This document shows positions 8,516-17,271 of a DNA stretch of 64,000 nt, one piece after another (positions within the stretch are counted from its first letter, which is position 1; each line of letters begins with the position of its first letter). This DNA comes from Aequorivita sp. Its GTDB lineage: Bacteria > Bacteroidota > Bacteroidia > Flavobacteriales > Flavobacteriaceae. The stretch spans positions 21,232 to 85,231 of the forward strand of contig JAUYGY010000014.1 of assembly GCA_030690315.1 (NCBI GenBank), read 5' to 3'. A program made the translations under genes and the position numbers. Below the pieces are notes generated by a model. That model was given only the letters and a program-made list of their open reading frames with translations. It was not told the DNA's origin and made no database searches.

Positions 8516-8824
8516 TTAGTTGAAATTGGTTTTATTCTTTTTTTCCTCTTCCTCCATAAATTGTTTCAATTTTCTCTCCTCCCAGTTTTTGCCAATAAAT
8601 GGCGACCATTTAAAAGCTTTTATGGCTTGAAAGAAAATGCCAATTCCCCATCCAAAAGCTGCCCATAAAAACCAGGGATAACTCAGTTCATTTGAATAAT
8701 AATTTAATCCAGCCAAAGCACAAATGAAAAAGACATAAACCATTAAACTGGTATAAAACTTTTTTATCTCTGCCACCCGTTGCTTGGCCTTTAAATATTT
8801 GTGATCTTCATTATTGCGTTCCAT
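8516..8824 (-). CDS. 2TM domain-containing protein
   Basis: About 102 residues from the ATG at 8824 (MERNNEDHKYLKAKQRV). A TTG further upstream would add 12 residues without homology to the paralogues. It has the 2TM pattern: IKKFYTSLMVYVFFICALAG, then PWFLWAAFGWGIGIFFQAIK, then NWEERKLKQFMEEEEKK. It is the first of three free 2TM genes downstream of the kinase with the fused 2TM domain. Confidence 0.83.
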   Translation of the reverse strand: MERNNEDHKYLKAKQRVAEIKKFYTSLMVYVFFICALAGLNYYSNELSYPWFLWAAFGWGIGIFFQAIKAFKWSPFIGKNWEERKLKQFMEEEEKKNKTNFN

Positions 8825-8922
8825 AATAGGCGTTTTTAAATTAAAGTATAAAATTACCAAAGATTGAAATCATAAAAAAAATGACGGTACCCAACTGTAA
8901 CTTTATATGGATGAATTGTAAT

Positions 8923-10251
8923 TTATTCGTCCTTGTCCATCAACTCTCGGATTTTGCGCTCTTCCCAATCCTTTCCTAAAAAAGGATTGTAATTAAAGGT
9001 TTCCGCAGCGTGGCCTGAAACGCCAATTCCCCAACCCACAATGGGAAAGAGTGCCCACGGAAAACCTGTGTTTGAAATATAATTTAAGTAAATAAAGACC
9101 GGAAAAAAGAGGATATAAAGCGAAAGGTGAATGTAAAAACCTTTCAGCTTTTCAACCTGTTTTTTCGCAAGCTTGTATTTTTTTTCTGAAATAAATATGT
9201 CTGATGTGTTCACGATTTGAAGATTTTCTCCCAAAATGGGAATTGCAATACTGAACTCTTTTCGGTTCTCATTAATAATTACGGGGCGCTTCGTTAAAAG
9301 TGCATACCTGTCGCGAATATTTTTCAATCCTACTCCCGTGCTTTCCCTTAAAACCTGTTTGGGCTGGCTGGTATTGGTTACAACCAAATTGCCGTTTTCT
9401 TCGGAAATTGTTATATAAAGTTTTTTGGAAGGCATTAATTGATTGTGCTTCACGGCGTTTTCCAGCAAAAGCTGAAGCGATAACGGAACCACTTTTGCCT
9501 GTGGATTTTCCAATTTTGAGGGTTTTGTAAAAACAATGCTGTCTTCAAATCGCACGGCCAAAAGAGACATGTACAGTTCGGCAAACTTCATTTCTTCTTC
9601 AAGAGTAACCAATTCCTTGTTTTTCTGTTCCAAAACATAGCGATACACTTTTGATAATGAAGTAGTGAAACGGGTTGCGGCTTCCGGATTTTCTTCAATC
9701 AAACTGGTGAGCACATTCAAACTATTAAAAAGAAAGTGCGGATCCAATTGGTTTTTTAAGGCATCAAATTTTGCCGAAGCGGTCCCGGCGATAATTTTTT
9801 GTTCGGTTACTTTTCGCTCCTGCTTGTTTCGGTAGAAGTACACCGCATAAAAAATTGTTGTAACCACTACCGAAATAATGAAGGAGATGTAGTAATATTG
9901 AATTTTTTCAGTAACTATAAATTCTGAAAAAAATCTTTTATCAATTATCACTTCAGTAAAAGCCCGTATCGCAAAAAGACTTATAAGCGTAACTAAAGAA
10001 CCTCCTAAAAGTCCCTTCATAAGATTCTTTGTCTTAAAAACCTGATTTGGAAATTTTTTCAACAGAAATCCAAAATAGTAAGCATTCACCAAATAAAGAA
10101 CTACTGAATACAGTTGGTTATATAGAAATGCAATAAGAATTTCCCTACCGTCTGAAAAAACAAAGCCATTGGCATATTGAATTAATCCAAGTATTATAAA
10201 TACAAGAGTTCCAACAAAAAAGGCTTTACCAAGATCTTTTAATATTCGCAT
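8923..10251 (-). CDS. LytS-type sensor histidine kinase with C-terminal 2TM domain
   Basis: A 442-residue membrane kinase. Four membrane segments lie within residues 8-140. The His_kinase box follows, with the phospho-acceptor His172 in LDPHFLFNSLN. The ATPase part has LLLENAVKHN (N box) and STGVGLKNIRDRY (G box). After the kinase domain (about residue 345) the protein continues into a complete 2TM domain (AKKQVEKLKGFYIHLSLY, GWGIGVSGHAAETF, DWEERKIRELMDKDE) like the three small genes that follow. No periplasmic sensor domain is visible, so the signal is probably sensed in the membrane. It is the first gene of the operon ending with the LytTR regulator. Confidence 0.92.
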   Translation of the reverse strand: MRILKDLGKAFFVGTLVFIILGLIQYANGFVFSDGREILIAFLYNQLYSVVLYLVNAYYFGFLLKKFPNQVFKTKNLMKGLLGGSLVTLISLFAIRAFTEVIIDKRFFSEFIVTEKIQYYYISFIISVVVTTIFYAVYFYRNKQERKVTEQKIIAGTASAKFDALKNQLDPHFLFNSLNVLTSLIEENPEAATRFTTSLSKVYRYVLEQKNKELVTLEEEMKFAELYMSLLAVRFEDSIVFTKPSKLENPQAKVVPLSLQLLLENAVKHNQLMPSKKLYITISEENGNLVVTNTSQPKQVLRESTGVGLKNIRDRYALLTKRPVIINENRKEFSIAIPILGENLQIVNTSDIFISEKKYKLAKKQVEKLKGFYIHLSLYILFFPVFIYLNYISNTGFPWALFPIVGWGIGVSGHAAETFNYNPFLGKDWEERKIRELMDKDE

Positions 10252-10323
10252 TACTAATTTGAATTATCATTCATTTTTTAAGAATCTTATATTTTTAAAA
10301 TTAGTGTATTCGTGGCTATTTTT

Positions 10324-10983
10324 TTACTTACAGCTTTCCGCCTGTATTTGTTTGGCGCGCTCCTCGCCGTAAGTTGGGTAAAATTCCGCGGCAGGTTTAA
10401 AGGTAGCAAAAAGATCAATGGCCCTTTGGAGGTCCTTGCAAAAAGGCTCCACGCTTTGCCCGAAATATTTTGCACCGCCCATATCCCATTCTGCCTTCGC
10501 CAAAATCATTCGGGGATTATCTGGTGCCAGTGCCAAAGCTTTGTTGTAAAGTTCAGTCGCTTTTCCGGAATAAGTCATTCCGTATTGTTGCCCGTCAAAA
10601 ACAATCCAAGCAGTGTACAATTGAGCTTGCAAAACCAACAAATCTGGGTTGTCTTTGGAAATTGCCGTAGCATCATTTATGAAATCCTGGGCTTTGTCCA
10701 ATTGTGCTTTCAGTTTTGCGGGATCTTTTTCCGTAAAACTGTTTATTACATTAATTTGTGCAACATAATATGGCGGCAACCAATTGTCTGTTTCCGCTGT
10801 CGCAATTCGTTCAAAGGTGTTTGCTGCATCCCAAGATTTGTCTTCTTGCCACAATTGAAAAGCTTTTTGCATTCCCAGTTGATATTTTGTGGGTCCGGAA
10901 ACAGTGGTTCCAGTGATTTCGGTTTGGGCCTGCATTACCAAAGCAGTAAAGAAAAGGGTGACGTAAGTGATTAAATTTTGCAT
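10324..10983 (-). CDS. Exported TPR-like protein
   Basis: A 219-residue protein with a signal peptide ending MQAQ. Helical repeats follow (QKAFQLWQEDKSWDAANTFE, AKLKAQLDKAQDFINDATAI, ATELYNKALALAPDNPRMIL). It follows the TonB receptor gene by 107 bp in the same direction, so the two may be co-transcribed, the small protein acting in the periplasm. No enzyme motif is seen. The name is by fold only. Confidence 0.7.
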   Translation of the reverse strand: MQNLITYVTLFFTALVMQAQTEITGTTVSGPTKYQLGMQKAFQLWQEDKSWDAANTFERIATAETDNWLPPYYVAQINVINSFTEKDPAKLKAQLDKAQDFINDATAISKDNPDLLVLQAQLYTAWIVFDGQQYGMTYSGKATELYNKALALAPDNPRMILAKAEWDMGGAKYFGQSVEPFCKDLQRAIDLFATFKPAAEFYPTYGEERAKQIQAESCK

Positions 10984-11090
10984 GGTTATATCTTTTATTG
11001 GTTAATATTAGATTCAAATTTCTTCTAAAATCGGGATTTTCAAAAATAGGAAATACCCAATTGTTGAATTTAAGGACTGAATTGTAATTA

Positions 11091-13244
11091 TTAAAGATTA
11101 TCAAGTTGGTTATCCTTTCCGTCATCGCTTATTGTCCAAAAGAATCCTACGAAAAAAAACTGGTCCGCGGCTGGGCGCAATTCTCTTCTGGCAAAATTTC
11201 CGTTGGCATCGGGCGCGTTTGCGTATTGATACCCATTTACATTTTTAAAGGCGAAGGCGTTGTTTATTGAAAAATATAGAATCTTTTGTTGCGAAAGCAA
11301 ATACGCCCAATTCAAACTCACGCTGTTGTAACCCCGTGTTTTTTTCTGAAGAAATCCGGGTTCATTCAAATCAGTATAGGTCCGGCCGCTGCCGTATTCA
11401 TAGCTGAAACCTATTTGGCTCTTCCAATCGTTGATCCAGTATTTTGCAACCAATGAAAAATTATGCGTGTTCGCAAAATTCGGGGTAGCCTCAATCGGGA
11501 AATTTTTATATTTCCGTTTAGTGTCTAAATAGGAATAACTTACCCAATATTCCACATTTTTGATACTTTCGTTGTCTCGCCAAAACAGATCCAGCCCTTG
11601 TGCATAACCATCGCCATTATTTGTAAAAACGCTGTTTGCATCCGGCATTGTTTCATTATAGGTTACTAGATTGCTGTATTGTTTTCTATAAACTTCCGCC
11701 CGAAAAATACGTTTGTTTGCAGAATATTGATAGTTCATAATATAATGCTGGGTGTGTTGTGCCTCCACATTGTCTGTAAATTTCAAAATCTCATTTTCCG
11801 GTTGCTGAAAGAAATCGCCATAAGCTAAAGAAAGTTGGCTGCTTTTCCCTGTTTTATACGCGAACGAAGCCCTGGGGGAAACCGTAAATTCCTGAAACAG
11901 TTTGCTGTATTCTCCGCGAACTCCCAATTTAAGGGCAAGTTTTCTCGAAAAAATAATATCCGCTTCCGTAAATGCCGCCGAAATACTATTGTTGAAACCC
12001 AACTTGGCGGCAAAATTTGGTTCTTCGTAATTTTCATTGAAATCGGTAATAAATTGTTCCGCACCAAAATTCAATTTAAAGCGATTGCTGAAACTTTTTT
12101 TCAGCTTCAATTTAAAGTGGGCTGAGTTTTCAACATCGTTTATATCGGCCGCATCAATACCAACTTTGGTGTTTCCGTAGGTATAACTCCCGCCTGCGAA
12201 AATTGTCCAATTATTATCCAGTATTTCACTGAAACTGGTATTTGTATAGAAATTTTTATTGTTCAATTTGAAGTGGATTCCATCGGGCTGGTTAATGTCT
12301 TCCTGCGTAAGTTCAAAATTTGTAGTATCAAAAGCACCGTACACTTTCAGCAATCCATCCCCTATTTTTTGACGAAAAACAGCTTCACCCGAAGCGGTTT
12401 GAAAAGGCTTTTGCCAATCGTTTCTATCGGGAAGAATTGCAATATAGGGCGCAAGATTTATATAGGAAGCGTTTAAACTCAACGAGCTTTTCTCCCATTT
12501 TTCAGTATGGCCCAAACCACCGCCGACGCTCATAATGGCGATATCGGTTTTTTTCTGTGTGGGTTCATCAATAGTGTTCAAAAGCAAAACCGAGGAAAGT
12601 GCCTGCCCGTATTCCGCAGAATACCCACCAGTGGAAAATGTAATGCCGTCAAAAAGGAAGGGGCTGTATCTTCCTCGCGTTGGAACGTTATTGGTTGTGG
12701 GGCTGTAGGGTGTAAAAACGCGAATTCCATCAATAAAAATCTGGGTTTCACCGGCATCACCACCGCGTACAAAAAGGCGGCCATCTTCGGCAACGGTTGT
12801 GGTTCCAGGCAGCGTTTGCAGCGCACCCACAAAATCGCCCAATGCGCTTGCGGTAGTTACAATATCCAAAGGTTTTAAAACTGAAATTTTGCTATTATCG
12901 CCCGCGGAAAAGGAACCTGCGGAAATGGTTACAGTTTCCAAGGAATTAACATCGTCGCGAAGCACGATTTTTAGATTTTTCATTTTTGAAATATCATCCG
13001 TCAATTTAAAAGGTTCAAAAGAAACATAGGATGCGGTGAGTGTTTGTGTGCCCGTTTCCGAAGTTGTAAAAGAAAATTTTCCATTGTCGTCTGATGAAGT
13101 TCCATCGTAAGAACCATCTAAATAAACATTGGCACCAATTATTGGTGTGCCGTTATTATCAGTGACCGAACCCGAAATCGTGTTTTGACTAAAAATATAA
13201 AATGGCAGAAAAAAAACTAAAAAGGGAATGACTGAAATTTTCAT
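11091..13244 (-). CDS. TonB-dependent outer membrane receptor
   Basis: About 717 residues from the ATG at 13244 (MKISVIPFLVFFLPFYIFSQ signal peptide); an earlier TTG start would place 31 charged residues before the signal peptide. Domains in order: a carboxypeptidase-regulatory-like fold (ISGSVTDNNGTPIIGANVYL), a plug domain (ALQTLPGTTTVAEDGRLFVR, then GGDAGETQIFIDGIRV), then a 22-strand barrel rich in alternating aromatic residues. It imports an unknown ligand with TonB energy. No SusD partner or iron-uptake gene lies nearby, so the substrate is not predictable. A secreted TPR gene follows it. Confidence 0.9.
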   Translation of the reverse strand: MKISVIPFLVFFLPFYIFSQNTISGSVTDNNGTPIIGANVYLDGSYDGTSSDDNGKFSFTTSETGTQTLTASYVSFEPFKLTDDISKMKNLKIVLRDDVNSLETVTISAGSFSAGDNSKISVLKPLDIVTTASALGDFVGALQTLPGTTTVAEDGRLFVRGGDAGETQIFIDGIRVFTPYSPTTNNVPTRGRYSPFLFDGITFSTGGYSAEYGQALSSVLLLNTIDEPTQKKTDIAIMSVGGGLGHTEKWEKSSLSLNASYINLAPYIAILPDRNDWQKPFQTASGEAVFRQKIGDGLLKVYGAFDTTNFELTQEDINQPDGIHFKLNNKNFYTNTSFSEILDNNWTIFAGGSYTYGNTKVGIDAADINDVENSAHFKLKLKKSFSNRFKLNFGAEQFITDFNENYEEPNFAAKLGFNNSISAAFTEADIIFSRKLALKLGVRGEYSKLFQEFTVSPRASFAYKTGKSSQLSLAYGDFFQQPENEILKFTDNVEAQHTQHYIMNYQYSANKRIFRAEVYRKQYSNLVTYNETMPDANSVFTNNGDGYAQGLDLFWRDNESIKNVEYWVSYSYLDTKRKYKNFPIEATPNFANTHNFSLVAKYWINDWKSQIGFSYEYGSGRTYTDLNEPGFLQKKTRGYNSVSLNWAYLLSQQKILYFSINNAFAFKNVNGYQYANAPDANGNFARRELRPAADQFFFVGFFWTISDDGKDNQLDNL

Positions 13245-13408
13245 GGATTGGTTGGTTTTGATTTTCAGTTCAAAGGTGAAATTTCGGGAAATCATTTCAG
13301 AAAAAAACAAACTGAATTGTAAAAATTGAATGCTCAATTGTAATGGTTTATAAATTCGGGATAAAAAAGAAAACGGAAAATTGTATCTTCGGAAGAAAAG
13401 AATCTACA

Positions 13409-14005
13409 ATGACCGATTCCCAAAAAGTTGACGCTTTTATAGCATCACAGACAAAATGGAAAGAAAAGCTGCAACAGCTTCGCGACGTTTTCCAAAAAAC
13501 AGAACTTACTGAAGAAGTGAAATGGGGCAAGCCAACCTATACACTGAACGGAAAGATGGTTGCGGCGATGGCAGATTTCAAAAACCATATAGCACTTTGG
13601 TTTCATCAAGGTGTATTTTTAAAGGACGAGCACAACAAACTCATAAATGCACAGGAGGGCGTTACCAAAGCCCTTCGCCAATGGCGTTTTGAGGAAAAGG
13701 ATGAAATTGATTCAAAGCTTGTGTTGGAATATATTAAAGAAGCAATCTTGAATGCTTCGGCAGGAAAAGAGTTGAAAAAAACAGTTAAAAAAGAAGTTAC
13801 CCTTCCTGAAATTTTCAAAAATGCGCTGGCGAAGGATAAAGAATTAGAAAAAAAATTTAATAGCTTAACCCCAGGAAGACAGCGGGAATATGCAGAATAT
13901 ATTGGCCAGGCAAAACGAGAAGTTACCCAGCAAAGCCGGCTTGAAAAATGTTGCGAAATGATAAAAATGGGTGTGGGACTTAATGATAAATATAAAAATT
14001 GCTAG
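13409..14005 (+). CDS. YdeI/OmdA family protein with DUF1801 domain
   Basis: About 198 residues. The start is set at the ATG at 13409 (MTDSQKVDAFI), not the upstream in-frame ATG at 13343, whose 22 extra residues look like untranslated leader. The DUF1801 part has EEVKWGKPTYTLNGKMVAAM and FKNHIALWFHQGVFLKD. The C-terminus has the OmdA-type helical region (LPEIFKNALAKDKELEKKFN, then SLTPGRQREYAEYIGQAK). Homologues are linked to peptide or bacteriocin resistance in some bacteria; the precise role is uncertain. It is divergent from the TonB receptor. Confidence 0.85.
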   Translation: MTDSQKVDAFIASQTKWKEKLQQLRDVFQKTELTEEVKWGKPTYTLNGKMVAAMADFKNHIALWFHQGVFLKDEHNKLINAQEGVTKALRQWRFEEKDEIDSKLVLEYIKEAILNASAGKELKKTVKKEVTLPEIFKNALAKDKELEKKFNSLTPGRQREYAEYIGQAKREVTQQSRLEKCCEMIKMGVGLNDKYKNC

Positions 14006-14317
14006 TGGGACGATAAATAGTATAAAATCAATATTATCCGAAAAAGAGATAAGACCGCTGCGCTGAAAGAACAAAGAACAAAGATTTAAATCGAAAATCA
14101 CTGAAAATTAAATCTTTAAAATTATTATTAGGTTAAAACACGAAGTTTTGGTTTTGGTTTTAAATAAAATCAAAAGAAAGTTCCTTAGTCAGATAAATAG
14201 CAGAAGGCCTTTATTGATTTGAGTTTAACGGATTCGTTTCAATTTTTATCGGACAACAATGGTATAAAATATAAACTTTTAAACTCATCGACTTATAAAC
14301 TTTAAAACTTTCAAAAA
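14006..14317. other. Intergenic stretch with a short heptamer repeat
   Basis: No gene is visible here. AAAGAAC is repeated about 2.6 times at 14065-14082, and the rest is AT-rich. A promoter for the small exported protein at 14318 is expected near the right end, but I see no clear TTG/TAnnTTTG pair. Confidence 0.5.
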
Positions 14318-14647
14318 ATGAAAACAGACAAATACACAAAAACAATCCTTACAATTATCGCAATATGTTTAACAATAAACGTAGTCAAGGATTTTGAGAT
14401 TTTTCCGTCGGCCTATGCTTCGGAAAAAGTTGAAACTATAACCGTAAGCGAGGTGATGGACGTGCGTTTGGTGGATATAAACACTTACGACGAACTGAAT
14501 GTTAATTTGAAAAGTGTTGACACTTATGATGAAGTAAAAGTGAATATCAAAAAAATTGAAACCACGGATGAGCTGGATGTAAATTTAGATGAAATTGGCG
14601 GGGGTTGGATTTCAAACGGAGGGCCGATTCCCGTGAAAGTTCAGTAA
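14318..14647 (+). CDS. Small membrane or exported protein with 13-residue repeats
   Basis: A 109-residue protein. Residues 8-26 are hydrophobic (TKTILTIIAICLTINVV), a signal anchor or signal peptide. Between residues 46 and 98 a unit of about 13 residues recurs four times: VMDVRLVDINTY, DELNVNLKSVDTY, DEVKVNIKKIETT, DELDVNLDEIGGG. Hydrophobic residues alternate with charged ones, suggesting beta strands or a beta solenoid. It ends GGWISNGGPIPVKVQ. I do not recognise a named family; a role is not predictable. Confidence 0.7.
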   Translation: MKTDKYTKTILTIIAICLTINVVKDFEIFPSAYASEKVETITVSEVMDVRLVDINTYDELNVNLKSVDTYDEVKVNIKKIETTDELDVNLDEIGGGWISNGGPIPVKVQ

Positions 14648-14658
14648 AGGGATAGTAG

Positions 14659-14693
14659 TTTCAGTTTGCAGGTTTTAATTTGCAGGTTTCAAC
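14659..14693. repeat. Two-and-a-half copies of a 14-bp unit (2 x 7)
   Basis: TTTCAGTTTGCAGG is followed by TTTTAATTTGCAGG and TTTCAAC, between the small exported protein gene and the converging NADH dehydrogenase gene. It belongs to the window's set of seven-base-period intergenic repeats. Confidence 0.6.
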
Positions 14694-14710
14694 TTAATAA
14701 CCAATAATTT

Positions 14711-15991
14711 TTAACTTTTAGCTTTCTTAAACGGACGGATAATCAAACGTGCTGCGCGGTCATAATTTATATAGCTGTACGTCCAATTGAAAAAAGTAAC
14801 CACTCTATTGCGGAAACCAACCAAAAACCACAGGTGAACAAACATCCACAAAAACCAGGCAATGGCGCCGCCAAAGTGCAATTTTCCAATATCAACAACG
14901 GCTTTGTTTCTACCCACAGTGGCCATGGTGCCTTTGTCAAAATATTTAAAAGGTTGCATTGCCTTGCCATTTAACATTCTTCTGAAATTTTTGCCCAAGT
15001 TTTTTCCCTGCTGTATTGCAGGTTGTGCCACTTGGGGATGCCCTTTTGGAAATTCGTTATTTGCCATTAAAGCTATGTCTCCCAAGGCATAAATATTTCC
15101 AAAACCCTTCACTTTATTGAATTCATCAACATTATAACGGTTGGCCCTTTCTACCAACGCTTCACCATTTATGCCTTTTATAAGTGCGCCTGTAACACCA
15201 GCAGCCCAGATAAATGTCTCAGTTTCAAACTTTTTTCCGTCTTTGGTAGTAACTGTTTTTCCATCATAATCGCTTATAAATGTTTTAAGATGAACCTGTA
15301 CACCTAAGTGCTCCAGAAATTTTTGGGCTTTTTTAGAAACCGTTTCGCTCATTGGTGGTAAAACCCTATCCAATCCTTCAATAAGGTGAACGTTCATATC
15401 CTTTTCATCGAGTTCGGGATAATCATTTTCCAAAATTCCTTTTCTAAATTCCGCTAACGCTCCCGCTAGCTCTACTCCAGTAGGGCCGGCACCGGCAATA
15501 ACAAAATTGAGCAACCGTTTGCGTTCCGCTTCATCAGAAGTTGTATCTGCCTTTTCAATATTTTGAAGTACTAGGCTTCTAATGTTTAATGCCTGCGGAA
15601 CGGTTTTCATGGGCATACTGTTTGCGGCTATGCTTTCATTTCCGAAGAAATTAGTTCTCGTTCCCGTGGCGATTATTAAATAATCATATTTCAAATTTCC
15701 GATGGAAGTTGAAATCGTACTGCTCTCCGTATTTATGTTTTCAACTTCCGCCATTCTAAAGTGGAAATCCTTGTATTTTCTGAAAACCTTCCGAAGCGGA
15801 TATGCAATGGAGTCCGGCTCCAATCCCGCCGTGGAAACTTGATATAATAAAGGTTGAAAAGTGTGATAGTTGTGTCTGTCAAAAAGCACGATTTGCACTT
15901 TTTCTTTTTGAAGTTTTTTTATGAAGGAAATGCCAGCAAATCCGCCACCTATCACAATAATTCGGGGCGCTCCGGTTTCAGGAATATTCAT
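14711..15991 (-). CDS. ndh: Type II NADH dehydrogenase
   Basis: About 426 residues from the ATG at 15991 (MNIPETGAPRIIVIGGGFAG); the longer frame upstream is AT-rich leader. A single-subunit flavoprotein passing electrons from NADH to quinone without pumping protons. The FAD Rossmann motif is IIVIGGGFAGISF, the NADH motif is VIAGAGPTGVELAGALAEF, and FAD contact is in YALGDIALMANNEFPKGHPQ. The C-terminal 60 residues have the hydrophobic segment IAWFLWMFVHLWFLVGFRNR, a usual membrane anchor. It is divergent from the second ECF sigma gene and stands as a single gene. It would feed the quinone pool used by the respiratory chain. Confidence 0.92.
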   Translation of the reverse strand: MNIPETGAPRIIVIGGGFAGISFIKKLQKEKVQIVLFDRHNYHTFQPLLYQVSTAGLEPDSIAYPLRKVFRKYKDFHFRMAEVENINTESSTISTSIGNLKYDYLIIATGTRTNFFGNESIAANSMPMKTVPQALNIRSLVLQNIEKADTTSDEAERKRLLNFVIAGAGPTGVELAGALAEFRKGILENDYPELDEKDMNVHLIEGLDRVLPPMSETVSKKAQKFLEHLGVQVHLKTFISDYDGKTVTTKDGKKFETETFIWAAGVTGALIKGINGEALVERANRYNVDEFNKVKGFGNIYALGDIALMANNEFPKGHPQVAQPAIQQGKNLGKNFRRMLNGKAMQPFKYFDKGTMATVGRNKAVVDIGKLHFGGAIAWFLWMFVHLWFLVGFRNRVVTFFNWTYSYINYDRAARLIIRPFKKAKS

Positions 15992-16003
15992 TGTTTTTTT
16001 ATA

Positions 16004-16019
16004 TTGTATAAAAGTACAA
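16004..16019. promoter_or_regulatory. TTGTA-N6-TACAA inverted repeat in a divergent promoter region
   Basis: A perfect 5-6-5 dyad 13 bp upstream of the NADH dehydrogenase start and about 87 bp before the divergent sigma gene. It may be an operator; there is no independent support. Confidence 0.25.
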
Positions 16020-16105
16020 TTTGTTAATTGAGATATCTTATTTTTTAGGATTTTTGTAACAAAGCTATTCCGAAGAACACTAATTAAAAAGCTAACCACT
16101 AACCA

Positions 16106-16600
16106 TTGAACAAAGAACTTGAACATAGTTTTGTTGCCCAACTTGAGGAAAACCAAAACATTGTACACAAAATCTGCAGGTTATATACCAACGACAGCGA
16201 CGCCCACAACGACCTGTTTCAGGAAATAACCATTCAGCTTTGGCGTGCATATCCTAAATTTCGGGGAGACTCCAAGTTTAGCACTTGGATGTACCGTGTT
16301 GCACTTAATACGGCAATTACGCTTTACCGAAAATCTAAACGTAGCATACCTACGCAAGATTTTGAAGGAGTTAGCTTTAAAATTTCCTCAGAACCCTATG
16401 ACGATACGGCAGAGCAACAATTGAAGCTTATGTACAGTGCCGTGAAAGATTTGAACGATATTGACAAAGCACTTGTTTTTCTGTATTTGGAAGACAAAAA
16501 CTATAAAGAGATTTCCGAAACTTTGGGTATTACTGAAGTGAACGCACGCGTGAAAATGAACCGGATAAAGGAAAAATTACGAACTATATTAAATCCGTAA
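16106..16600 (+). CDS. ECF-type sigma factor
   Basis: A 164-residue sigma-70 family protein; the start codon is a TTG at 16106, with no ATG in frame before conserved region 2. Region 2: NIVHKICRLYTNDSDAHNDL, then FQEITIQLWRAYPKF and FSTWMYRVALNTAITLYRK. Region 4: ALVFLYLEDKNYKEISETLG, then ITEVNARVKMNRIKEKLR. The next gene, 6 bp downstream, encodes a membrane protein that is probably its regulator. The target genes are unknown. Confidence 0.9.
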   Translation: MNKELEHSFVAQLEENQNIVHKICRLYTNDSDAHNDLFQEITIQLWRAYPKFRGDSKFSTWMYRVALNTAITLYRKSKRSIPTQDFEGVSFKISSEPYDDTAEQQLKLMYSAVKDLNDIDKALVFLYLEDKNYKEISETLGITEVNARVKMNRIKEKLRTILNP

Positions 16601-16606
16601 CCCACG

Positions 16607-17251
16607 ATGGATGAACTGGAACTATTGAAAAAACAATGGCAAAGCCAAGAGCAGGTGCTTCCGCATTTGTCCTATAGCGATATTTATAAAATGCTTTTGA
16701 AAAAATCCTCTTCAATAGTAAAGTGGATATTCTATATAAGCATTGCCGAGATTATTTTTTGGACTTTACTCGCCTTTTTAGTGCCTGAATCTAGCACCAA
16801 ATTTAGCGATGATATTGGTTTGCATAATATTCTGTTAGGAGCAAACGTACTGAACTATGTGGTTTTTGGATTTTTTATAATTCTATTTTACAGAAACTAT
16901 CGAAAAATTTCAACAACAGATTCCATAAAAGAATTGATGGGAAATATTTTGAGCACGCGAAAAACAGTAAAATATTTTGTGATTTACAATATAACTACTT
17001 CAATTATACTTATTGTTGGTATCAATATTTTTTATTATTTAAACCAGGATATTGTTTTCAAGTTTATGACCGAAGACTACGGTATTGCAAACATTACACA
17101 AGAAAGATTTATGAAAATGTTTTTTGCAATTCAAATACTTTTTGGAATTGTAATGATTGGTTTTGTGATGTTGTTTTACCGACTTGTTTACGGAATTTTA
17201 TTGCGCAGACTCAGCAAAAACTATAAAGAGTTGGAGAAAATAGAAGTTTGA
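16607..17251 (+). CDS. Membrane protein partner of the ECF sigma factor
   Basis: A 214-residue protein with four membrane segments (about residues 38-58, 73-95, 125-145, 170-195) and cytoplasmic N-terminus (MDELELLKKQWQSQEQVLPH), the part likely to bind the sigma factor. It is not of the usual one-TM anti-sigma type. The 6-bp spacing and the conserved pairing in flavobacteria are the basis for the role. It converges on the acyltransferase gene. No enzyme motif is seen. Confidence 0.6.
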   Translation: MDELELLKKQWQSQEQVLPHLSYSDIYKMLLKKSSSIVKWIFYISIAEIIFWTLLAFLVPESSTKFSDDIGLHNILLGANVLNYVVFGFFIILFYRNYRKISTTDSIKELMGNILSTRKTVKYFVIYNITTSIILIVGINIFYYLNQDIVFKFMTEDYGIANITQERFMKMFFAIQILFGIVMIGFVMLFYRLVYGILLRRLSKNYKELEKIEV

Positions 17252-17271
17252 AGCCAATGATTACTGAACAC

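Noticed and set aside
10312..10974. Open frame of 220 codons on the plus strand
   Set aside because: It is antisense to the exported TPR protein, which has a signal peptide and sensible composition; the antisense translation is rich in Cys and aromatic residues and has no recognisable domain.
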